A stretch of 64,000 nt of DNA from JAFECT01 sp963838235 (GCA_963838235.1 CAWIQJ010000005.1:372001-436000); one strand, 5' to 3'. Counted from the first letter of the stretch, positions 8,147-17,041 are shown. Notes: generated by a model from the sequence alone, not told the origin. Numbers and translations: made by a program.

Positions 8147-8485
8147 CTAGCGGTAGCGCCACTCGCTCACGCGGGTGCAGTTGTCGCCGTTGGGGTCGCA
8201 GCGGAAGGTGGCGCAGCGGTCGGCGAAGCACCGCTCGCGATCAAGGCCGCCGTAGGCGCCGCTGCGATCGTAATAATAGCCGCGGTCTTCGTCGTAGCGC
8301 CACTCACTGATCCGGCGGCAGCCGTCCGCGTCGCAGCGATAGGTGGCGCAGGCGTCGTTGGTGCAGCGGTCTTCGTTGTGCGGCCAGGGCTGCGCGGTCG
8401 CCGTGGCTGCGCCCAGGGTCAGGCCTGAAAGGGTGAGCGCCGCGGCGGCGGCGGATTGGACGAATACCCGGGAAAGCTTGGTCAT
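8147..8485 (-). CDS. Secreted Cys-rich doublet protein, copy 2
   Basis: 112 residues from the ATG at 8485, chosen because GGAGG lies 6 nt upstream and the signal peptide starts there (the frame opens earlier, at 8512). After cleavage near TATA-QPW, module 1 reads RCTNDACATYRCDADGC and module 2 RCFADRCATFRC then DPNGDNC, each ending SEWRY. Cys spacing equals that of copy 1. The two genes are separated by about 84 bp and probably arose by tandem duplication, after an earlier duplication of the module within the gene. Function unknown. Confidence 0.8.
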   Translation of the reverse strand: MTKLSRVFVQSAAAAALTLSGLTLGAATATAQPWPHNEDRCTNDACATYRCDADGCRRISEWRYDEDRGYYYDRSGAYGGLDRERCFADRCATFRCDPNGDNCTRVSEWRYR

Positions 8486-8584
8486 CACTGACCTCCTGTA
8501 CTGGTCCCCCATTGAGCGGTGTTAACGTGCGGGGGCGGAAACCTTTCCATCATTTTCGGCGCCCGCCCTGGCGATGCGGCCGCG

Positions 8585-8956
8585 TCACTCCGGGTGACGA
8601 TAGATCGCGACCTTCACCGAGTTGGCGAGGGTGTCGAGCCGCGCCTGGATGTCTTCGCTGTTGGCGACGCGGTCGCCGGGGTGAGTGGCGGCGTCGCGCG
8701 CGGTCACGTCGTCGCGATGGATCACCTCGAGCTGGGCGAGCGCGCGGCGACCGTCGTTGCCTTGCAGGTCGCCGCGATCCATGGCGGCGTGGATGGCGTG
8801 ATCGAGCCATTGCTCGCGCGCCAGGGTGTCGGGACCGGCCTCGGTCCAATAGTAGCTGCGGTCGGCGTGCTCCACCGGCGGCGCCGGCTGGGCGGCTGCG
8901 ATGGCGGGGAAAAGCACGATGGCGGCGACCGCCGCGATCCAACAGGACGTACGCAT
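8585..8956 (-). CDS. Small secreted protein of unknown function
   Basis: 123 residues. A signal peptide (1-22, ending AAA-QP) precedes a hydrophilic, largely helical mature part rich in Asp, Ala and Arg (for example REQWLDHAIHAAMDRG). No motif is recognised. AGGAGG lies 8 nt before the ATG (rc of the stretch after 8956), supporting translation. It is third in a run of four small exported proteins on the minus strand (7.7-9.5 kb), possibly one transcription unit. Confidence 0.7.
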   Translation of the reverse strand: MRTSCWIAAVAAIVLFPAIAAAQPAPPVEHADRSYYWTEAGPDTLAREQWLDHAIHAAMDRGDLQGNDGRRALAQLEVIHRDDVTARDAATHPGDRVANSEDIQARLDTLANSVKVAIYRHPE

Positions 8957-9071
8957 GGACGAGTCCTCCTTTGCGTTCGGGGGACGCGTAACGCATGAAC
9001 GCGCCTCCCGTTGCCACAGGAAGCGGTTACGGCGCAGTCAAGCTGGAGCGGCGGCGCGGTTCAGTGACGCT

Positions 9072-9458
9072 TCAGTTCGGCTCGGGATCGCTGCCGGGGA
9101 ACCATCGGCCGCGGGCGTCGAAGTAGCCGGAAATATTGCCCGCATGCCAGGCGCCGTTGCCGTCCCAGTAGCCGAGCGGTTCGCCGTCGGCCCAGACTCC
9201 ATTGGCGTCATAGTGGCCGCCCTGGACGTGGTTCTGGTCGTACTCACGCGGGGAGCCGGGGCGGAAGTCGCCCATCCCCGCATAGTAGCCGGCGCGGTCA
9301 CGCTTCCACTGACGTTGCTGCACACAGCGAAGGTCGGGCTTGGCGGCGGTGGTGGTCTGGGTCTGGGCGTGGCTGTCACACGCCGGTTGCGCCTGGGCGA
9401 GCGCGGGCATGAGCAGGGCCGCGGCGCCCGCTGCTCCTAAAACGTAACGGATACGCAT
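9072..9458 (-). CDS. Small secreted protein, Gly/Asp/Trp-rich
   Basis: 128 residues with a signal peptide (1-23, ending AQA). The mature part has two Cys (PACDSHAQ and LRCVQQ) and a C-terminal half of short YxDxxGxW-like turns: GGHYDANGVWADGE, LGYWDGNGAWH and SGYFDARGRWFPG. These three spaced turns look like a degenerate internal repeat of about 20 residues. GGAGGAGATCC upstream gives a good RBS. Family not recognised. It heads the run of small exported proteins. Confidence 0.72.
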   Translation of the reverse strand: MRIRYVLGAAGAAALLMPALAQAQPACDSHAQTQTTTAAKPDLRCVQQRQWKRDRAGYYAGMGDFRPGSPREYDQNHVQGGHYDANGVWADGEPLGYWDGNGAWHAGNISGYFDARGRWFPGSDPEPN

Positions 9459-9558
9459 GGTCGGATCTCCTCCGATGAGCGGCCCCCGCCCATACTGTCC
9501 TTTAAACGGAGCCGGCGCGCAATCCGTTGCCTTGGCCGCAACGCAATCGCCACGTGCT

Positions 9559-11301
9559 CTAGGTCTTCGCCCAGCTCCAGTCCGCGGCGCTCTTGCGGCA
9601 GCCGCCGCCCGTCAACCCCGTCCAGGCCCGTCCGTGGACGAAGCGACCGGTGTGCGCCCCGGTGGCGCGGCCGTCCTTGAAGGCGAAACCGCCGTTGACC
9701 AGCACGTCGTCGACGCCGGTCGCCAGCTGCGCCGGATTGTCATAGGTCGCGTGGTCGGCGATCGTCGTCGGATCGAACACCACCACATCGGCGAAATAGC
9801 CTGGCTTCAAGTGACCGCGGTCCTTGATCGCCAGGTTCTCCGCGGGCAGGGCGCTGAGCTGGCGGATCGCCGCCGGCAGGGTCAGGTCGTGCTCGTCGCG
9901 CACGTAGTGGCCGAGCACGCGGGCAAAGTTGCCGTAGGCGCGCGGGTGGTCCTTCTGCAGCAGGAACACGCCCTCGGGCGCGGGCGCCGCCTCGTCGGAG
10001 CCGAAGCTCATCCAGGGCAGCGACACCTCGCGGCGCACATTGTCCTCGCTCATCAGGAAATAGGCGACGCCGACGCGGCTGCCGTCCTCGACCACCAGGT
10101 CCATGGCCGCGTCCTCGGGGCTCTCGCCGCGTTCCTTGGCGACTGCGGCCAGGGTCTTGCCGGTGAGCGGCTTCAGCTTCGGATTCTTGAACGCGAGCAG
10201 CAGCATGCCCTCGGGCCCGGCGCCGGCGTAAAGGTTTTCCCAGGTTTTCGGGTGCGGGTCGTCCATCTCGGCCTTCACCCTGGCGCGCACCGCCGGATCC
10301 TTCAGCCGCTCGATCCATTTCTCCAGGCCGCCGTCCTGCACCCACGACGGCATGGCCGCGTCGAGGCCCGTGGCGCCGGCGGTATAGACGTACATGTTGG
10401 CGGTGATGCGCGTTCCGTGCGCGCGGGCGTCGTCGATCTTGGCGATCACCGGGTCGAGCTTGGACCAGTTGTCCTTGCCCGCCTGTTTGAAGTGGTAGAT
10501 TTCCGCCGGCGCGCCCGACGTCCTGGCGATGTCGATGCTCTCGTCCACCGCCTCGAGCAGGCGGTCGCCTTCGCTGCGGATGTGCGCAATGTAGATGCCG
10601 CCGCAGCGGGCCGAAACCTTCGCCAGCGCTTCCAGTTCAGGCGTCTTGGCGTAGGTGTTGGGCGAATAGATCAGCGCGTCGGTCAGGCCCATCGCGCCTT
10701 CCTCCATCGCCTGTTTCACCAGGCCTTGCATGGCGCGGAGCTGTTCGGGCGTCGGCTGCACGTCGCGTTCGCCGAGCAGATTGGTGCGCACCGTGCCCGC
10801 GCCTACGAAGGAGGCAACGTTGAGCGAAACGCCGCGTGTCTGCAGCATGTTGAGATAGCCGCCGAGCGTGGTCCAGGTGACCGGGTATTTGATGTCGCCC
10901 TGGCGCTTTTCCGCGAGCGCCTTCATCTCCGGCGTCAGCGGGCCCATGGAGTCCTCGCCCATCACCTCGAGGGTGACGCCCTGCTGCAGGTCGGACAGCC
11001 CCCGCCCGTCGGCGATCAGGCTCTCTTCCGGATGGGCCAGCATGTTGATGAAGCCCGGCGCCACCGCCTTGCCGCGCGCATCGACCTCCTCTTTACCGTG
11101 ACCGGCGATATGCGGCGCGATGGCCGCAATCCGGTCGCCGCGAATGGCGACATCAGCGACAAAGGGCTTACCGCCCGACCCGTCATAGACCGTCCCACCG
11201 CGGATGATCACATCGTAGCGATGAGGCGCGGCGAGGCTTGCCGCCGTACCGGCAACGAGCGCGGCGACGGCGGCGGCTGCGGTGAGAACCCATTTCGTCA
11301 T
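9559..11301 (-). CDS. Amidohydrolase of the N-acyl-D-amino-acid deacylase group, with altered metal site
   Basis: 580 residues with signal peptide (1-25, ending LAA). Composite TIM-barrel amidohydrolase: YDVIIRGGTVYDG start, APGFINMLAHPEESL, YIAHIRSEGD, IYHFKQAG, and a C-terminal GYFADVVVFDP segment. In D-aminoacylases the first strand reads D-x-H-x-H and a Cys lies in GNCG; here these positions are N-M-L-A-H and GEDS. So one His and the Cys ligand are missing while the His of YIAH and IYHF and the Asp of SFGSD remain. This variant occurs as a subfamily, to my knowledge, so it is probably functional with a different metal arrangement or substrate. Periplasmic peptide or N-acyl amino acid turnover is inferred. 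Confidence 0.85.
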   Translation of the reverse strand: MTKWVLTAAAAVAALVAGTAASLAAPHRYDVIIRGGTVYDGSGGKPFVADVAIRGDRIAAIAPHIAGHGKEEVDARGKAVAPGFINMLAHPEESLIADGRGLSDLQQGVTLEVMGEDSMGPLTPEMKALAEKRQGDIKYPVTWTTLGGYLNMLQTRGVSLNVASFVGAGTVRTNLLGERDVQPTPEQLRAMQGLVKQAMEEGAMGLTDALIYSPNTYAKTPELEALAKVSARCGGIYIAHIRSEGDRLLEAVDESIDIARTSGAPAEIYHFKQAGKDNWSKLDPVIAKIDDARAHGTRITANMYVYTAGATGLDAAMPSWVQDGGLEKWIERLKDPAVRARVKAEMDDPHPKTWENLYAGAGPEGMLLLAFKNPKLKPLTGKTLAAVAKERGESPEDAAMDLVVEDGSRVGVAYFLMSEDNVRREVSLPWMSFGSDEAAPAPEGVFLLQKDHPRAYGNFARVLGHYVRDEHDLTLPAAIRQLSALPAENLAIKDRGHLKPGYFADVVVFDPTTIADHATYDNPAQLATGVDDVLVNGGFAFKDGRATGAHTGRFVHGRAWTGLTGGGCRKSAADWSWAKT

Positions 11302-11337
11302 TGCTCAACTCCCCGATGGCTGGCGATCATTCGCACC

Positions 11338-11355
11338 CTTGAAAAAGTTTTCAAG
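11338..11355. promoter_or_regulatory. Perfect 18-bp palindrome between divergent hydrolase genes
   Basis: CTTGAAAA-AG-TTTTCAAG lies in the 116-bp gap between the amidohydrolase start (11301) and the serine hydrolase start (11418). It is AT-rich in GC-rich surroundings and suits a dimeric regulator binding site controlling both genes. No regulator gene is adjacent. Confidence 0.5.
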
Positions 11356-11417
11356 TCTGGAAAACTGTCGGGAGCAAGACCGCGGCCCCGAAATGGGCGC
11401 GGCGAGGGGAGATCGTT

Positions 11418-12671
11418 ATGGAAAAGGCTTCTGAGGACCGGGCCAGCGAGGCCGGACTGTCGCGGCGCGGCCTGATCGCTGGCGCGGCGGGACTGGCGGG
11501 GACGGTCGGCGCGGTGACCGCGGCCCGGGCGGCGGCCCCGGCCGGTCCGGTCGGCGCCACTCCAAAGGGGCGACCTCGACACAACCGGACCCATGGCGCG
11601 GTCGATGCGGCGGCGGCCCACTGGGTGTCCGACAAGGTGAGCCCGGGCCTGCAGCTTGCGATCTTCCGGCGCGGCGGCTTCTCCCTGTCCAGGGGCTATG
11701 GCTTCGCCAACCTGGAGACCAGAACGCCCATGTCGTCGGCCTCGGTCCAGCACATCGGCTCGATCAGCAAGCAGTTCACCGCCGCCGGCCTGATGAAGAT
11801 GCGCGAGCAGGGCAAGCTCGACCTCGACGCGACATTCGCGACCTACTATCCGGACTTCCCGCGCGGCGGCGACATCACCATTCGCCAGATGCTCACCCAC
11901 ACCGCTGGCCTGGGCAACTACACCGATACCAAGACCCCGGACATCTTCTACGACCGCGCCCGCCACGACTATCCGTCGCCGGAACTCTACGCCGCGATGA
12001 AGAGCCAGACCGATCCGGAGTTCGTCGCCGAGCCGGGCACGGCTTGGCATTACAGCAACACCGCCTTCGTGCTGCTGGGCCTGCTGTTCGAAAAGCTGGC
12101 GGGCGAGCCCTTTGCGATGGCGTTGCGCCATCAGGTGCTCGACCCCGCAGGCCTTGCGCTCACCGCCGACGACGACCTGTTCGAGGTCGTCCCCAACCGC
12201 GCGTCCGGCTATTCGCCTGACCCCAAGGCGCCGTCCGGCTACAAGAACGCGGCCTTCATCTCCATGACCTTCCCCGGTGGCGCGGGCGCCCTGCGTTCGA
12301 CCTGCGAGGACCTGTGCCGTTGGCACCAGGCGTTGCTCGGCGGCAAGGTGGTGAACGCGGAAAGCCTGAAGCTGATGTTGACGCCGGGCCGGCTGAAGAC
12401 CGGCCTGCTGCCGTCACACAAAGACAAGGACGGCAAGTCCGTCGACATCAAGTACGGCTTCGGCCTCGACATCGGCGAAGACCCGCACGGCGCCTTTATC
12501 GAACATGGTGGCGGCATCTTCGGCTTCCTGTCGAACATCAGGACCTATGTCGACAGCCGGACCAGCCTGGCGCGCATCCAGAACGCGGACGCCGACGCGT
12601 CGACCGCGGCGAAGCTGCAGGCGGGATGGAAGACGATCGACGAGACGATGGGTAAGGCGGCGTTCGCTTAG
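11418..12671 (+). CDS. Tat-exported serine hydrolase, beta-lactamase/esterase fold
   Basis: 417 residues. A twin-arginine signal (SRRGLIAGAAGLAG) is followed by a class C beta-lactamase-like domain. The SxxK motif is SISK within GSISKQFTAAG; the YxN motif is YSN in HYSNTAF; HGGG (EHGGGIFGF) takes the third KTG-like position. Length and motifs match the Pfam beta-lactamase family, which includes esterases, D-aminopeptidases and DD-peptidases as well as lactamases. AGGGGAG supplies the RBS. Divergent from the amidohydrolase with a palindrome between, suggesting joint control of a peptide or D-amino-acid pathway (inference). Confidence 0.9.
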   Translation: MEKASEDRASEAGLSRRGLIAGAAGLAGTVGAVTAARAAAPAGPVGATPKGRPRHNRTHGAVDAAAAHWVSDKVSPGLQLAIFRRGGFSLSRGYGFANLETRTPMSSASVQHIGSISKQFTAAGLMKMREQGKLDLDATFATYYPDFPRGGDITIRQMLTHTAGLGNYTDTKTPDIFYDRARHDYPSPELYAAMKSQTDPEFVAEPGTAWHYSNTAFVLLGLLFEKLAGEPFAMALRHQVLDPAGLALTADDDLFEVVPNRASGYSPDPKAPSGYKNAAFISMTFPGGAGALRSTCEDLCRWHQALLGGKVVNAESLKLMLTPGRLKTGLLPSHKDKDGKSVDIKYGFGLDIGEDPHGAFIEHGGGIFGFLSNIRTYVDSRTSLARIQNADADASTAAKLQAGWKTIDETMGKAAFA

Positions 12672-12690
12672 GAAGGCGTGGTCGTTCTTA

Positions 12691-12740
12691 GAGCGGGTTG
12701 CGGGCGGAAAACCGCTTCACACTTTTCCTCAACCCGCGTC
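12691..12740. repeat. Dispersed palindrome, GAGCGGGTTG type
   Basis: GAGCGGGTTGCGGGCGG at the left and TCCTCAACCCGCGTC at the right form an imperfect inverted repeat around AAAACCGCTTCACACTTT. This resembles short extragenic palindromes known from alphaproteobacteria. It lies between convergent genes and its right end overlaps the stop codon of the minus-strand gene at 12739. Confidence 0.6.
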
Positions 12741-13182
12741 AGGCCGCGCGCGACTGCGCGGCCTTGGCGACGAGTTCGTGCGCCGACGGATCGAGGCCGA
12801 TCCAGCGGCACGCCGCTTCGATGCTGATGAAGATGTTGGGCTCGGACCTGTACTCGGGGTCGCGCCCGACATAGCCCTTCCACAGGTTCAGGATCGCGCC
12901 GTTCAGGCGCGAGTTGCAGACCATGGCGGAGATCACCGGCGCGTGGTCGGCCATGGTCTTCACCTTCGGGTCCATGATCCGTTTCAGCTCGACGAAGGCC
13001 ATCAGGTCGAGTTCGGAGATGTCGGTCTCGGGGCTGTAGTAGCTGAGCCAGGGCGCCGCGTTGCGCGGGTCGTTCTCGTCCACCGAGCGCCAGAAGGCGA
13101 GCAGGTCCTCGCGGGTGACCGCGCCGCGGTAGACGACGAGGTTGAGGTCGGGTTCAGTCAGTCGCCGCAGGGTGGCGGCCAT
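12739..13182 (-). CDS. Conserved-looking cytoplasmic protein of unknown function
   Basis: 147 residues, no signal peptide or membrane segment. It starts MAATLRRLTEPDLNLVVYRGAVT and has a SpoIIAA/STAS-like opening (strand, then a helix with LLAFWRSVDEND), but I cannot place it firmly. A hydrophobic central section (HAPVISAMVCNSRLNGAILNLW) and IGLDPSAHELV follow. Codon bias is consistent with a real gene. It is between the serine hydrolase and the hybrid kinase, with no functional hint from context. Confidence 0.65.
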   Translation of the reverse strand: MAATLRRLTEPDLNLVVYRGAVTREDLLAFWRSVDENDPRNAAPWLSYYSPETDISELDLMAFVELKRIMDPKVKTMADHAPVISAMVCNSRLNGAILNLWKGYVGRDPEYRSEPNIFISIEAACRWIGLDPSAHELVAKAAQSRAA

Positions 13183-13311
13183 GGCAGCGTCCCGTGAAGC
13201 GTCCCGCCGACGCCCCGCCGGCGCGGACTCCTATCGCCCGAATAACACGTTCGACGAAATTGAGCGAGACCGGCCAAGCTTCTTTTCGGGCCCCCGTATT
13301 CAGGCCCATTT

Positions 13312-15372
13312 TCAGGCCCCGAGCACCAGACGGATCTTCTGGGCCAGGTCCTCGCGGTGGTAGGGCTTGGATAACAGCGGCGTATTGGCCGGGATGTCGT
13401 GCTCGCGCAGCACCGTCTCGGCATAGCCCGAGGTGAGCAAGACCTTCAGCCCGGGCCGCAGCCGCCGCGCCTCGACCGCCAGCTGCACGCCGTTCATGCC
13501 GCCCGGCATCACCACGTCGGAGAACAGGATGTCGACGCGGCGCGTCTCGCGCAGGAGGTCGAGCGCCTCGTCCGCATTGGCGGCGAGCAACACCTTGTAA
13601 CCGAGATCGATCAGGCTCTCCTGCGCGGTGAGAATGACGTCGGCGTCGTCTTCGACCACCAGCACGGTTTCGCCCTCGCGCGCTTGACGTAACGGCACGG
13701 CTTCCACCGCTTCACTGACGACGGGGCCCTCGGTCGAGCGCGGCAGGATCAACGACACGGCCGTGCCTTCATCGCGCGCGGAGACGATGTCGACGCGACC
13801 GCCGGCGTCGCGCGCAAAGCCATAGACCTGGCTCAGGCCCAGTCCCGTACCGCGCCCCGGCTCCTTGGTGGTGAAGAACGGTTCGAACACGCGCTCCAAG
13901 GTCACGGCGTCCATGCCTTCGCCGCGGTCGATGATCGAGATGCGGACATAGGCGCCCGGTGGCAAATCGAGTCCGAGCAAGGGATCGCCGTCCTCGAGGT
14001 CCATATTGCGGCTCTCGATGCGCACGGCGCCGCCGCCCGGCATGGCGTCGCGCGCGTTGGTGATGAGGTTCAGCGCCGCCGCCTGAAATTCGGTCGCGTC
14101 GGCGCGCACCGGATGGACTCCGCTGTCGAGATCGAGCTCGACGCTCACCGCCTCGCCTGCCGCTCGAGAGGCCATGCCTTCGAACTCGAGCAGGATCGCG
14201 TTGGGGTTCAACACCTCGGGCTTCAGGTCATGGCGCCGCGCAAAGCTCAGCATCCGTTTGATCAGTTCGGCGCCGCGCGCGGCGGCCTTGCCCGCGTTAT
14301 CGGCGAGGCGCGACACCCGCACCGGATCGTCGGGTTTGCGCCGGATGATATCGAGACTGCCGATGACCGCGGTGAGCAGATTGTTGAAGTCGTGCGCCAC
14401 CCCGCCGGTGAGCTGCACCAGCGCCTCCAGCCGCTGCACGCGGCCGAGCTCCTCGCGTGAGCGGATCAGTTCCGCGTTCTGCCGCTCGGCGGTGTCCAGG
14501 GCGCCTTCGAGGCGGCCGTAGAGTTTGTTCAACTCGGCGAGCAGGCCCACCAGCACGAAACTGCCCGCGAGCAGGCCGTAGGCGCGGCCGGCGTACCAGC
14601 CCAGGTCATAGCGATGGCTGTCCACCACGGCGCTCAGGCTCACATCGCAGAACCAGGCGCACAGCACCACCATGATCCAAAGGTCGAGCACCGAGGCGCG
14701 GCGTCTCCCCCACATGGCGACGAGCGCCACGATATCGAACAGCAGCAAGCCCGGGCTCAGCCCCAGCGCGAGGGTGCGATGGTAGTCGCCGCTGACCATG
14801 ATGGTCGGCAGCCCCGCCTCGTCGCGGGTGGAGACATAGGCGATGGCAAGGACTAGCCCGACGACGAGGACGATGGCGATGAGCGTCGCGGGCCAGGGTT
14901 TGAGCGCGCCCGCGCGGATCTCGCCCTTGCGGCCGGAAAGCAGGGCGTAGGCGAGGACAAACGCGGGAAACAGTCCGCGCCAGAACACATAGAGCCACGC
15001 CGAGCTCTGCGGCCCGCCGCCCAACACGCCTTCGGCCCCGAACACCTCGGGAAAGGTGAGCATGAATATCACCGCGATCAGGCTGCAGAACAGATAGCCC
15101 GACGCGAGCACCAACAACGCCGCGGTCCTCAGCCGGAAGAACTGCACGATCAGCAGCGCCGCCGTGGTCAGGTCGATCATGCACAGCGCCGCACAATAGG
15201 CGGGGGTGAACGCCGGAGCATGCCACAGATCGTGGCGCGCAAAGGGCGCGATGGCCACGAGACAAGCAACGGAAACGCCCACGGCGGCAAGCGCCAGCCG
15301 GCGCTGCTCACGCCCCACCGGCGCGGTCGACAGCCCCACGCCCAGACGCGGCGCCCGCACGCCCTCGACCAT
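13312..15372 (-). CDS. MASE4 membrane hybrid histidine kinase, copy 1
   Basis: 686 residues from the ATG at 15372, chosen because GGGAG lies upstream and the MASE4 domain follows directly (the frame is open to 15525). Residues about 25-285 form the MASE4 seven- or eight-helix sensor (LVLASGYLFCSLIAV, WLYVFWRGLFPAFVLAYALL). HisKA contains His327 in GGVAHDFNNLL; HATPase has the N-box NLITNARDAMP (from 435), DRGEGMD, and GTGLGLSQVYGF. The C-terminal receiver (about 565-680) has Asp619 in DILFSDVVMPGG and Lys in LLSKPY. So it is a hybrid kinase with no output domain, needing a partner. A close paralogue is at 17042-19094. Signal unknown. Confidence 0.93.
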   Translation of the reverse strand: MVEGVRAPRLGVGLSTAPVGREQRRLALAAVGVSVACLVAIAPFARHDLWHAPAFTPAYCAALCMIDLTTAALLIVQFFRLRTAALLVLASGYLFCSLIAVIFMLTFPEVFGAEGVLGGGPQSSAWLYVFWRGLFPAFVLAYALLSGRKGEIRAGALKPWPATLIAIVLVVGLVLAIAYVSTRDEAGLPTIMVSGDYHRTLALGLSPGLLLFDIVALVAMWGRRRASVLDLWIMVVLCAWFCDVSLSAVVDSHRYDLGWYAGRAYGLLAGSFVLVGLLAELNKLYGRLEGALDTAERQNAELIRSREELGRVQRLEALVQLTGGVAHDFNNLLTAVIGSLDIIRRKPDDPVRVSRLADNAGKAAARGAELIKRMLSFARRHDLKPEVLNPNAILLEFEGMASRAAGEAVSVELDLDSGVHPVRADATEFQAAALNLITNARDAMPGGGAVRIESRNMDLEDGDPLLGLDLPPGAYVRISIIDRGEGMDAVTLERVFEPFFTTKEPGRGTGLGLSQVYGFARDAGGRVDIVSARDEGTAVSLILPRSTEGPVVSEAVEAVPLRQAREGETVLVVEDDADVILTAQESLIDLGYKVLLAANADEALDLLRETRRVDILFSDVVMPGGMNGVQLAVEARRLRPGLKVLLTSGYAETVLREHDIPANTPLLSKPYHREDLAQKIRLVLGA

Positions 15373-15476
15373 GCCAAGGTCTCCCTGATCCAGGGGAGCA
15401 TACGCCGATTGGGGCTCAGGCCCAACGGGAACGGGCGTGCGTGTCCCGGGTCCTATTCCGGCGACGTTTCCGTTGC

Positions 15477-15863
15477 TCAGAACGCGGCGATAACGCTCGG
15501 CGCGAGATAGGCCAGGAGCGCGCAACCGAGCAGGAACAGTAAACCTGCCAGCGCCACGTCGAAGCGCGAGCCGGGCCCCGGGTGCAGGGCCTCGTCGTCG
15601 ATGGCCTTGGCGGTCTGGATGAAGCGCAGGCCGGCGACCGCCACGATGAACACGCCGAGCACGATGAGCGCGAGCCCGGCGACGCCGCTGAAGCGCGGTT
15701 CGACCATTTTGACCGCCTTGCCGGTGATGCGGATGTCGCTGACGTCGAGGAACAGGGCGAACTTCTCGACCAGGAAGCCGAAGGCCATCACCGCGATGGC
15801 GGTGCGCACCCAGGCCAGGAAGGTGCGTTCGTTGGCGGCATGGTCGCTGTAGGACTTGATCAT
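15477..15863 (-). CDS. DUF202 (YidH-family) inner-membrane protein
   Basis: 128 residues with three transmembrane segments. The N-terminal DHAANERTFLAWVRTAIAVMAFGFLVEKF is the DUF202 hallmark (quoted in part: NERTFLAWVRTA). GGAGG lies 6-8 nt before the ATG. It is 105 bp upstream of the MASE4 kinase on the same strand, so co-transcription is possible. Function of the family is not established. Confidence 0.9.
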   Translation of the reverse strand: MIKSYSDHAANERTFLAWVRTAIAVMAFGFLVEKFALFLDVSDIRITGKAVKMVEPRFSGVAGLALIVLGVFIVAVAGLRFIQTAKAIDDEALHPGPGSRFDVALAGLLFLLGCALLAYLAPSVIAAF

Positions 15864-16023
15864 GACGTCCTCCTGTTCCCGGCGCGCGGCGCGCCGATCA
15901 CGGATTTTAATCCGGACGCCGGTCGCTCGGCGTCACACGCATTCGATGATACTCTGGTCGTGTCTTGGTCTTTGACATTGTTGATGTTGGCGATCCCCAC
16001 CACCCCCTCGATCGCGCCGTCCG

Positions 16024-16051
16024 CACCGTAAAATACGGTGATTTACGGTGA
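16024..16051. repeat. CACCGTAAA/TTTACGGTG repeat, copy 1
   Basis: CACCGTAAAATACGGTG followed by ATTTACGGTGA. The outer arms CACCGTAAA and TTTACGGTG can pair; alternatively the first 17 bases fold as CACCGTA-AAA-TACGGTG. Both cannot form at once. The right part overlaps the TAA of the DUF2236 gene (16043-16045). Two more copies lie at 60437 and 60490. Confidence 0.75.
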
Positions 16052-16970
16052 GTACGCCGAGTCGCGGGCGCCCGCCTCCGCCGCCCTGCGGCGCGCGCGG
16101 GTCTCCACGCCTTCGGGCAGGGCCCAGCGCAGGCCCGCGGACAGATTTTTCATGGCCAGCCGCACGGCCGGGCGCGGGACCAGCGCCGGCCGGAAGCCGT
16201 GCAGGGTCGCCGCCCAGGTCGGCAGCAGGTCTTCGGCGGCGGCGAAGATCAGGCGGGTGACTGGTCGCACCGACGACTTCAGGTCCTCGGTGGTGAGCAA
16301 CACCTTCGCCGCCTCGCGTGTGCGGTGGTCGTAGCGCAGGTCGGCGCGCATGGCCTCGAGATAGGCCGTATTCGCCGCGCGCGTCTTGGGGACGTCGAGG
16401 GCGCCGAGCATCTCGGCCGTGAGCGCCGTCTCGGCGAAATAACGGTCCTGGTCGGCGCCGCTCAGACGCTGGCCGCCATAGATCAGACAGGCGTCGAGGA
16501 AACTCGTCGAATTCCGCCGCGTGCACCCAGGTCAGAAGTTTTGGATCGTGCGCGGCGTAAGACGCGCCGCCGGGCGTTGTCCCGTGCACGCGGTCGTGGA
16601 TGTGCTTCACCCGCTCGATCTGCGTTGTGGCCTCCTCGCGCGAGCCGTAGGTCACCGCCGAGACGAACCGCGCGGTGCGGCGCAGGCGTCCGAGCCGGTC
16701 GCTGCGGAAATCCGAATGGTCCCACACGCCCGCCAGCGCGCCAGGATGCAGCATCTGCAGCAGCAAGGCCGTGACGCCGCCCGCCAGCATGGCGCCGAGA
16801 TCGCCGTGCACGCGCCAGCACACCGCCTGGGGTCCGAACAGGCCGGTGTCGACGAACGGGCCCGAGGCGATGGGGTGTTCGCCCGCGCCGGGCCCGAACA
16901 GCTCGAGCACACGGTCCTGCACGGCGCGGCGGATCGCGGTGGGGGAGAGGGGGACGTCGAGCGCGGTCAT
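16043..16970 (-). pseudogene. DUF2236 (oxygenase MpaB-like) gene with one frameshift
   Basis: Start 16970 (MTALDVPLSPTAIRRAV). Frame 1 reads through FGPQAVCWRVHGDLGAMLAGG, LQMLHPGALAGVWDHSDF and LTWVHAAEFD, all typical of the DUF2236 heme-containing MpaB/latex-clearing-like family. Removing one base near 16506 continues as SFLDACLIYGGQRLSGADQ and then MLGALDVPKTRA to the TAA at 16043. Corrected length is about 309 residues, complete for the family. Probably an intact gene with a consensus error. The family includes heme oxygenases; substrate unknown. Confidence 0.85.
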
Positions 16971-17041
16971 GGTCCGCGCACCCTAGCGCCTCTCCACCGT
17001 CGAGGGGAGATACAGGCGCCGGTGCGATGCGTTTGCGGGCC

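Noticed and set aside
9457..11475. 672-residue open frame on the plus strand
   Set aside because: It lies antisense to the amidohydrolase, which has clear family motifs and a signal peptide. Long antisense frames are common at this GC content; no RBS or domain is seen.
11418..12671. Antibiotic-resistance beta-lactamase
   Set aside because: The SxxK/YxN fold is shared by many esterases and peptidases; nothing in the sequence or context points to antibiotic resistance.
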